A stretch of 64,000 nt of DNA, from contig CAVKGV010000004.1 in assembly GCA_963656065.1 (NCBI GenBank), positions 124,001 through 188,000 on the forward strand, given 5' to 3'. Position numbers and translations under genes: made by a program. The notes beneath the pieces are model-generated. The model made no database searches, was not told where the DNA came from, and saw only the letters and a list, made by a program, of their open reading frames with translations. Below are positions 58,017 through 64,000 of the stretch, piece by piece (the first letter of the stretch is position 1; each line of letters starts with the position of its first letter). The stretch comes from Hallerella sp963656065 (GTDB lineage: Bacteria > Fibrobacterota > Fibrobacteria > Fibrobacterales > Fibrobacteraceae).

Positions 58017-60998
58017 ATGGCGCTGACTCGTTGCCCTAGATGTCATCAGACTATAGATACTTTAACGGCACCTATGTATCGCGGAACTTTTTATTGTCAC
58101 AATTGTTCGGCTTTAGTGTGGAATGAAACCGAAGCCGCTGAAAGAGAACGCGAAATAGCCAAACGAGAACGTGAAGACTCCCAGAGGAAAGAAGAGTGGC
58201 ACCGGCGAAAATTAGAAGCAGAAGCAGAATACGCTAGAGAAGCGCAGGAAAAAGCCGCGAAGCTTGCCGCACAACGCTTGGAAGAACAGCAAAAAGACTC
58301 TTCCATGAAGCATTATACTTGTTGTCGTTGTCAAGGGGTGTTTAGGGAAGACCAGGGTTATTCTGCCCTCCAAACACCCATCAAGAAACCGCTATGCAAT
58401 GACTGCTATTCCAGTTTGATTGAGTGCACTAGTTGTGGAAAATATATTTGGAAAGAGGAATTGCCGAAAGTTTCAGTGTTTTATAAAGATATGGGGAATG
58501 GCGTTGTAGAAAAGCAAATGCTGAAGGAACCGAGTTATGCATGTGTATGTGACGAATGCAAAGAGGACTTTTTTGAACGCCAAAAGACATTGGAAAAGAT
58601 TTATGTAGGAATCAAATGCGCCTGTTGCGGGAAATACATTTGGAAAGAGGAATCGACGGAAGTATCAGTACTTTATGAAGATACGGAAAAGGGCGTTGTA
58701 GAAAAGCAGTTGTCGGAACCGAGTTATGTCTGCGATGAATGCAAGGAGGACTTCCTTAATCGACAGGAAGCATTGGCAAAGACCTATCGGACGATTGTTG
58801 CTAGCGATGGTTCTGGCGATTTTGAAAAAATTAGCGATGCTTTAAAGCAAACAACATGTAAAAAGATAATTGTAAAATCTGGAATCTACAGGGAACATTT
58901 TGCTGTTGATAGAGAGGTTCTTATCGTAGGAGAGGATGGTGCCGTTATCTGGGACGATACGACAAAGGAAAATGCCGTTGTTGTGATCGATGCGGAAAAT
59001 GTTACTTTGGAAAATTTGGAAATTCGGGGCGCAGAACATGAATTTGATAAAGAGTATTCTTACTCGGATTGTCCCGAAAATATCGATGTCTGTGATTGGT
59101 GGCCCAAGTGCATTTACATCAAAAAGAATTGCAATCTGACGCATTTGGAAGTCGCCTATTCTGCGGGACACGGAATCGTTTGGGGAGGAAAAGAACTAAA
59201 TCCGAGAATAAAAAATTGTACGATTAAAGAAAATTCTAGGACGGGAGTTTTGGTTGCAAATGCGACTGGTGGAGAAATTATAGGAACTAAAATTTTTGGG
59301 AATCATAATTCAGGGATGAGCATTTGTTGTTCGAAAATAGTCATCAAAGATTGTGAAATTTATCAGAATTATCAAGCTGGAATTTATTTATCCCAACGAG
59401 CGTGGCCTACAATCAAGAAATGTGATATTTACGGTAATGATGCAGCTGGCATAGACATTAGTAATGAATCTAATCCGAACATCTGGAAGTGTAAAATTCA
59501 TGATGGGAAGAATGAGGGGGTGTTGGTTCACGCAAAAAGTGAGGGTGTAATAGAAGATTGCGATATTTACGGCAATACATTTGACGGTATTAGGATTGAA
59601 GACGAATCCAATCCGAGTGTCAGGAATAGCAATGTTCACGATGGAAAGCGAAGCGGAGTATTTGTTTGCACAAACAGCAAATGCGTAATCGAAGGCTGTG
59701 ACGTTTACGGAAATGCTTGTTGTGGCATTGTGATTAAAGATGAATCCAATCCGAATATCAAGAACTGCAAGATTCACGATGGAAAACAAGCAGGCGTGCT
59801 TGTTTGTGCGAACGGCAAAGGCATAATCGAAGACTGTGACATTTATGGCAATGCTATTGTAGGCATAGAAATTAGGGACGGCTCCAATCTGAGCATTAAA
59901 AACAGCAAGATTCACGATGAGACGCAAATCGGCGTGCTTGTTTGTGCAAAAGGCAATGGCATAATCGAAGACTGTGACGTTTATGGGAATGCTTGGAGTG
60001 GTATTGTGATTAATGAAGAATCCAATCCAAGCGTTAGGGGCTGCAAGATTCACGATGGAAAACAAGCAGGCGTGCTTGTTTGTGCGAAAGGCAATGGCAT
60101 AATCGAAGGCTGTGACGTTTATGGGAATGCTTGTAGTGGCATTGTAATTGATGAAGAATCCAATCCGAACATCAAGAACTGCAAAATTCACGATGGGATG
60201 CAAGCAGGAGTGTTTGTTTATGCGAAAGGTAATGGCATAGTCGAAGCTTGTGACATTTACGGCAATGCTAGTGCAGGCATAGAAATTAAGGAATGTTCCA
60301 ATCCGAGCATCAAGAACTGCAAAATTCACAATGGGGAACAAATCGGCGTGCTTGTTTGTGAGAAAGGTAAAGGCGTGATCGAAGGCTGTGACGTTTATGG
60401 AAATGCTATGGCAGGCATAGAGATTAAAGATGAATCCGATCCGCGCATCAGGAACTGTAAAATTTATATTGGAAAGAAAAGCGGAGTGCGGGTTCATACA
60501 AACGGCAAAGGCTTCATAGAAAGTTGTGATATTTTTGGTAATTTACTCGCTGGTATTGTCATAGAAAAAATGGCAGAGCCAATTGTTGAAAAGTGCAAAA
60601 TTCATGACCAGGATTGCGGTATTCAAGTTTGTACGAATGGAATATTAAATATGCAAGATTGCGAAATCAGTAAATGTCAGGAGAGCGGCATAAGTGTTTT
60701 GTCGGCAACGGGAAAAATTGCTCGCTGTAATTTTTTTGAAAATGGAACAGGAATTTCTATTATCTGTGGTTTAGGAGAACCGTTGTCTGTTGAAGATAGT
60801 AAGGTTTATAATAATGCGGTTCACGGAATCTATGTGGAGGAAAATAGTTTCCTCAAAACAAAAAATTGTGAAATCTATGGAAATGCGAAATATGGAATAA
60901 ACAAGCAAAAAGGAGCCAACGTTTCGATGGAAGCGACCAATATCCATGACAATGGAAATAACCGGGTGGGTGGCTTTTTCTCCAGTTTGTTTAACTAA
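58017..60998 (+). CDS. Zinc-ribbon / beta-helix repeat protein (993 aa)
   Basis: A modular protein without a signal peptide. An N-terminal zinc ribbon (CPRCHQ..YCHNC) is followed by a charged helix ~40-100. A second CxxC ribbon (TCCRCQGVF...LCNDC) comes next, then a duplicated zinc module with CGKYIWKEE and CDECKEDF (~135-190 and ~195-250). From ~260 a right-handed parallel beta-helix begins with a pectate-lyase/pectinesterase-like SDGSGDFEKISDALKQ and NosD/FBXO11-like turns. From about 59469 it shows 46-residue repeats such as NPNIKNCKIHDGKQAGVLVC. AAGGAG lies 5 nt before the ATG. The fold usually binds or cuts polysaccharide, or binds protein; no catalytic set was identified. Confidence 0.85.
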   Translation: MALTRCPRCHQTIDTLTAPMYRGTFYCHNCSALVWNETEAAEREREIAKREREDSQRKEEWHRRKLEAEAEYAREAQEKAAKLAAQRLEEQQKDSSMKHYTCCRCQGVFREDQGYSALQTPIKKPLCNDCYSSLIECTSCGKYIWKEELPKVSVFYKDMGNGVVEKQMLKEPSYACVCDECKEDFFERQKTLEKIYVGIKCACCGKYIWKEESTEVSVLYEDTEKGVVEKQLSEPSYVCDECKEDFLNRQEALAKTYRTIVASDGSGDFEKISDALKQTTCKKIIVKSGIYREHFAVDREVLIVGEDGAVIWDDTTKENAVVVIDAENVTLENLEIRGAEHEFDKEYSYSDCPENIDVCDWWPKCIYIKKNCNLTHLEVAYSAGHGIVWGGKELNPRIKNCTIKENSRTGVLVANATGGEIIGTKIFGNHNSGMSICCSKIVIKDCEIYQNYQAGIYLSQRAWPTIKKCDIYGNDAAGIDISNESNPNIWKCKIHDGKNEGVLVHAKSEGVIEDCDIYGNTFDGIRIEDESNPSVRNSNVHDGKRSGVFVCTNSKCVIEGCDVYGNACCGIVIKDESNPNIKNCKIHDGKQAGVLVCANGKGIIEDCDIYGNAIVGIEIRDGSNLSIKNSKIHDETQIGVLVCAKGNGIIEDCDVYGNAWSGIVINEESNPSVRGCKIHDGKQAGVLVCAKGNGIIEGCDVYGNACSGIVIDEESNPNIKNCKIHDGMQAGVFVYAKGNGIVEACDIYGNASAGIEIKECSNPSIKNCKIHNGEQIGVLVCEKGKGVIEGCDVYGNAMAGIEIKDESDPRIRNCKIYIGKKSGVRVHTNGKGFIESCDIFGNLLAGIVIEKMAEPIVEKCKIHDQDCGIQVCTNGILNMQDCEISKCQESGISVLSATGKIARCNFFENGTGISIICGLGEPLSVEDSKVYNNAVHGIYVEENSFLKTKNCEIYGNAKYGINKQKGANVSMEATNIHDNGNNRVGGFFSSLFN
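59469..60572 (+). repeat. Eight tandem 138-bp units (beta-helix repeats)
   Basis: Units start at 59469, 59607, 59745, 59883, 60021, 60159, 60297 and 60435. The period is exactly 138 bp (46 codons). Some neighbouring units share runs of dozens of identical bases, so recent duplication or gene conversion is likely. Confidence 0.88.
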
Positions 60999-61009
60999 AG
61001 GAGGTTCTT

Positions 61010-61663
61010 ATGCAATACGTTATATCCATCATCTGGTTTCTTCTTTCCGGCCTTTTGATTTACAATGTATTTTATCCCGATGACAGTGTAAGCTCCGTTT
61101 TATACATCATTCTCTGCTGGATTTGTTCCGCACCTCTTGCCGGCTGTATCGTTCGCGATAGTTTGAAAAATGATAAAGACTTTAAAGATGAAAAGGAAAA
61201 GAATGGGGGAATTGTTGTAATTGGTTTGATTGTCGGTGTTGTTGTATCTATCGTAGATTTTTTCTTTATTTCGAAAGGCTTTCTCGATTTTTTTTGCGAT
61301 CTCATCGAAATAGGCTTTGGGTATTTTGCCCTGGCTTCCTATTATGTGAGTTTTCTGCTTGTTCGTTTTTTGAAATTGCAGGAAGAGGGAAGACGGATAA
61401 TGGCAAAAAAGATGGATAGCGTTAAAGCGATGAAATGGAAGCAAGAACAGGAAGAGCTTAGAAGGCAACAACAAAATCGAAATGCAAAGATTAAAGAAAT
61501 CAATCAAATTCTCAAAGGAATTATTGATGATGGTTTAGAGTCGGAACAGCCATTCATTAATTTCGGTCCAAAAGGAAGCGAAGAACGCTATTATGTCGCC
61601 GAATATCCCGTCAAAAAACTAAAGCCCAAGACGGAGCAACTTATTGATAATCTAGCGCAATGA
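61010..61663 (+). CDS. Membrane protein with coiled-coil C-terminus
   Basis: A 217-residue protein with about four membrane segments in the first ~120 residues (ISIIWFLLSGLLIYNVFY, VLYIILCWICSAPLAGCIV, GIVVIGLIVGVVVSIVDFFF, YFALASYYVSFLLVRFLKL). A charged Gln/Arg-rich helix follows (KWKQEQEELRRQQQNRNAKI) and a small C-terminal domain. AAGGAGG lies 5 nt before the ATG, 11 nt after the beta-helix gene. The family is not recognised. Confidence 0.7.
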   Translation: MQYVISIIWFLLSGLLIYNVFYPDDSVSSVLYIILCWICSAPLAGCIVRDSLKNDKDFKDEKEKNGGIVVIGLIVGVVVSIVDFFFISKGFLDFFCDLIEIGFGYFALASYYVSFLLVRFLKLQEEGRRIMAKKMDSVKAMKWKQEQEELRRQQQNRNAKIKEINQILKGIIDDGLESEQPFINFGPKGSEERYYVAEYPVKKLKPKTEQLIDNLAQ

Positions 61664-61724
61664 TGAAAATTCATCGCTAAGCAACCACCGGAATCATTTT
61701 GGAAATCAAAAAGGAGACCCACCC

Positions 61725-62147
61725 ATGAAACGCATCGTCTTGCTAATCCTTGCCTTGACGCTCGACCTGTTTGCGCAAGGCGGCCATTGTGAAAGTATGT
61801 TCCAAAATCTGACCAAGATTATCCCGGCGCAGAAAGTAAAAATCTGCGGGGTGACCGGAATCGACGAAGAAAGAAACGACATCTCGGGCATGTTCTTTTA
61901 CATGGAAATCAAGGGCAGGCGCTATCCGGCGGTTTTTGTCTATGGAACAGATTTTGTCGAGATGCTGTATGCGGCGCCAACCGATACGTATGCGACTACG
62001 GCAAAGTGCATTGAAAGCAAGTATTTCCGGGCGATCTATACCCACATGACGTCGGAGCAGATCGTTGCGAAGATGCTGAGCTACAAGTCTTGCGAAAAAG
62101 GCTTTGACCATCCTCCGCAAGGCTTTGGCAAAATGCTCACGGAATAA
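61725..62147 (+). CDS. Small secreted protein of unknown function
   Basis: A 140-residue protein with a signal peptide MKRIVLLILALTLDLFAQG. The mature part has four Cys (GHCESMF, VKICGVTG, TAKCIESK, YKSCEKGF) and a beta-rich middle (GMFFYMEIKGRRYPAVFVYG). AAAGGAGA lies before the ATG. It is similar in style to the secreted protein at 21930 but not clearly homologous. No family recognised. Confidence 0.7.
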   Translation: MKRIVLLILALTLDLFAQGGHCESMFQNLTKIIPAQKVKICGVTGIDEERNDISGMFFYMEIKGRRYPAVFVYGTDFVEMLYAAPTDTYATTAKCIESKYFRAIYTHMTSEQIVAKMLSYKSCEKGFDHPPQGFGKMLTE

Positions 62148-62174
62148 GGGTTCCCATTTCATGAAGGAGCGGCT

Positions 62175-63164
62175 ATGTATAAGTGGATTTGGAATTTTTT
62201 AAGAATCACGGGAAATCCCGAGCGCATCCAGGAACTTAAAGAGCGGGCGAATCTGGACGGTAGCGTCTTCAATTTCGAAGCGTTTGTACCTGTCGATAGA
62301 GAAGATCGTAGATACTTTTCAACGGAAGAGGGCATTAACGACGAATATCGCTTAAAATGTTGGCGGAATGACCACTGGGGTATGATATTGAACGCAGTGG
62401 ATGGGGTGATTCAAGATGAAGCTCCCGGCTCGCTATTTTATATGTTTAAGACGACAATGGAATACTATGGAGGAATATGTCCTGCAAAGGTTGCGCGTGC
62501 GCTAAGGACGCTCTACCCCGATCTAGAGATTGTCTGGGAGTGCTGTGGCGAAAGGAAATTGTCAAATGCCGCCATCCAGTTTGATTATTATGACGAGAAC
62601 GGAGGCTTGTTAAAGACATTGAAAGACCCGAGTAAGGTGATTTATAACCGCCTTTTGATGGACGAAGAAAATCTCGAAAAGTTCAAGAAACTTTACCCCC
62701 ATAAACGCAAATACGATGTGTTTCGTTTGTCAAGGATCATTCCCGAACCCGACAACGAGTCGGAGGAATGGCGTGATTACAATTACTACTTTGACGTTGA
62801 TTTGCGAGATTTTGATCCGGAATTGGACGGACAATGGAATCTGTTTTTTAAAAAAGACGATATTGGCCCGGCCCTTGCCGCATGGCGGTATGAAAATTGG
62901 GGAACGCCTAGCGAAGTCATATACGAGAACGATTGTGGTGTTTTTGACTGTTTCCTAGATTATGCACCAGACGAATCTGAAGAATGGAGGAAAAAGGCTT
63001 TCAATGAGCTGGTAGAAAAAGGAATTTGTTTTTATACGCTGGCTCTTCCGCCTTTCAAAATCTACCAGAAGATGGCGGCGGACGGTCTCGTGTTTAAAGT
63101 CAAGTGGACGTTTGGCTACGGCGGTCGAGCGGACGATAGCAAATGGAGCCATGGCGAAGGGTAA
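62175..63164 (+). CDS. YubB/Api92-like (ferredoxin-like fold) protein, copy 1
   Basis: A 329-residue protein. The N-terminus MYKWIWNFLRITGNPERIQE, then VFNFEAFVPVD, and an HWG box (NDHWGMILNAVDG) resemble the DUF1281/YubB ferredoxin-like domain of plasmid and phage proteins, where ..NHWGTKWNA.. is the landmark. The second half is acidic with many aromatics and ends with a VFKVKWTFGYGGR block. AAGGAG lies 5 nt before the ATG. A clear paralogue starts at 63698. Function unknown. Confidence 0.65.
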   Translation: MYKWIWNFLRITGNPERIQELKERANLDGSVFNFEAFVPVDREDRRYFSTEEGINDEYRLKCWRNDHWGMILNAVDGVIQDEAPGSLFYMFKTTMEYYGGICPAKVARALRTLYPDLEIVWECCGERKLSNAAIQFDYYDENGGLLKTLKDPSKVIYNRLLMDEENLEKFKKLYPHKRKYDVFRLSRIIPEPDNESEEWRDYNYYFDVDLRDFDPELDGQWNLFFKKDDIGPALAAWRYENWGTPSEVIYENDCGVFDCFLDYAPDESEEWRKKAFNELVEKGICFYTLALPPFKIYQKMAADGLVFKVKWTFGYGGRADDSKWSHGEG

Positions 63165-63194
63165 GTTGTCGATGGCCGTTTTCGGAATGAAACG

Positions 63195-63695
63195 ATGATG
63201 ACCCCTTTTGAAAGAAAGTTGATAGAGAAAGAGGATGTGTTCCGATTGAGTGAGAAGGATTCGTACCAAGGAGAACAAATTATCGTCCGAAACAGAAAAC
63301 ATCTGGATCAGCTGTTGGAATGCGTACGGGATAAAATCGTACGAATTTTGGGATCGCTAAAGAACAAGGAGCGTATTTGTGGCTTAATCCCTGATGACCT
63401 TTCCCTTGTAGGAGAAAACCTGTTCCGATTGGACAAGCCTTTTGACCTGAGCTTTTTGGACGTGTTCCGGGTGACGGACATGAGCGGGCTTTTCGAAGGT
63501 TTTGAAGTTTCTTTCTTTCACTATAAACCCGATTAAAAAAAGAGGCGTTTCAAGTGTCGTTGCCAAATCAAGCTCGACATCAGCCGCTGGGACGTTTCAA
63601 ATGTGACGAAGATGGCGCACATGTTCGACGGCTGCGACCATGTGGATTTCGGTGACCTGAGCGGGTGGAACCGCTCGAAAGTGACGGAGGACTGA
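63195..63695 (+). pseudogene. DUF285-type protein interrupted by a stop
   Basis: The first part (113 codons to a TAA at 63534) has the same header as the 57163 protein: IIVRNRKHLDQLLECVRDKI and then FLDVFRVTDMSGLFEGF. After the TAA and a run of seven As the same frame goes on as KRRFKCRCQIKLDISRWDVS, NVTKMAHMFDGCDHVDFGDL and SGWNRSKVTED to a stop at 63695. That is a clean DUF285 repeat. So an old gene carries an in-frame stop, or two compensating shifts around the A tract. The start has two ATGs in tandem and a weak ribosome site. Confidence 0.7.
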
Positions 63696-63697
63696 GT

Positions 63698-64000
63698 ATG
63701 GATTTCTGGAATTTAGATGATTTCTCTATAGACAAAGAAAGAGTCCGTGCGATAAAAAATCAGGCTATGGCCCGTTTGGTCAAGATGTATGGATGGATTT
63801 GGAACTTTTTAAGAGTTTCGGGAAATCCCGAACGCATCAAGGAACTTAAAGAGCGTGCGAACCTGAATGGGCGCGTCTTCAATTTCGAAGCGTTCATTCC
63901 CATGGATGGCAAAGATTTTCGGGAATATCCGGGTGGCCGATTCGGCTGGATGCTGAAACACTGGGGGACGGAACGGAATGCGATAGACGGAATCATCAAG
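63698..64000 (+). CDS. YubB/Api92-like protein, copy 2 (3' end beyond window)
   Basis: An open frame from ATG 63698 to the window edge. GGAGG lies 7 nt before the ATG. After a 30-residue N-terminal addition (MDFWNLDDFSIDKERVRAIK) it reads MYGWIWNFLRVSGNPERIKE, LKERANLNGRVFNFEAFIPM and LKHWGTERNAIDG. This closely matches copy 1, and its HWGT box is nearer the YubB consensus. The pair is a tandem duplication separated by the broken DUF285 gene. Confidence 0.7.
   Translation, partial: MDFWNLDDFSIDKERVRAIKNQAMARLVKMYGWIWNFLRVSGNPERIKELKERANLNGRVFNFEAFIPMDGKDFREYPGGRFGWMLKHWGTERNAIDGIIK

Noticed and set aside
57312..60572. CRISPR array
   Set aside because: The regular repeats are in-frame coding units of 72 and 138 bp with no spacers, and no cas genes are nearby.

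Overview
The window looks like a chromosomal segment from Fibrobacterota, most likely a Fibrobacter-type plant-fibre degrader. Three things suggest this. There are two very large secreted GH9 cellulases in tandem. There is a FISUMP-type domain (the 'Fibrobacter succinogenes major paralogous' domain). The lipoproteins carry serine-rich linkers after the lipobox. Promoters carry a Bacteroidetes-like TAnnTTTG -7 element, which fits the FCB superphylum. The core regions are GC-balanced with strong third-position bias, so they generate many long antisense open frames that I treat as shadows.

Layout. 1-10 kb: the 3' part of a gene fusing an RND efflux pump to a TolC-like outer-membrane factor, then a tight operon (sugar-nucleotide transferase, Maf, RodZ-like protein, HisB), a LysM-like lipoprotein, ribosomal protein L31 type B, an Omp85-like protein and pyrophosphatase. 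10-20 kb, minus strand: YebC; an operon YchJ-ArgC-Obg-HU/IHF-SmpB-amidase; RlmN with a TPMT-like methyltransferase; and a class A PBP. 19.7-25.6 kb: a lipoprotein, tRNA-Arg(ACG), a frame-disrupted HELAH metallopeptidase with a secreted partner, and a GH2 enzyme. 25.8-30 kb: an accessory operon of a membrane protein, an ankyrin-repeat protein and a broken FISUMP protein. 30-35 kb: L21-L27, a small ArfA-like ORF with a terminator inside it, and a histidine kinase / CheY-like / NtrC-like signalling operon. 35-49 kb: two GH9 giants and a PKD-type lipoprotein. 49.6-53 kb: RecA, CinA and a DUF5683-like protein. 53.1-53.4 kb: a block of intergenic inverted repeats. 53.5-57.1 kb: a probable RiPP (radical-SAM-modified peptide) cluster with a 42-residue Cys-containing precursor, a hairpin after it, two small proteins and a PqqD-like/radical SAM/SPASM maturase. 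57.1-64 kb: AT-richer accessory genes made of exact-period repeats (DUF285/BspA type, beta-helix) and two YubB/Api92-like paralogues around a broken DUF285 gene.

How the genes work together. Core modules serve envelope growth (PBP, amidase, RodZ-like, Omp85, lipoproteins), translation and ribosome rescue (L21, L27, L31, SmpB, RlmN, Obg, possibly an ArfA-like factor) and cellulose or hemicellulose use (GH9s, GH2). A striking regulatory pattern is that at least seven genes have a TAnnTTTG-like box ending exactly 5 nt before the ATG. This implies leaderless transcripts. Genes with a longer leader, and the accessory genes, use Shine-Dalgarno sequences instead.

The best candidates for something new are the RiPP cluster with its G10 tract, the ArfA-like non-stop gene, the RND-TolC fusion with an internal signal-peptide-like segment, and the leaderless promoter geometry. 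All family assignments come from reading motifs by eye; no database search was run.
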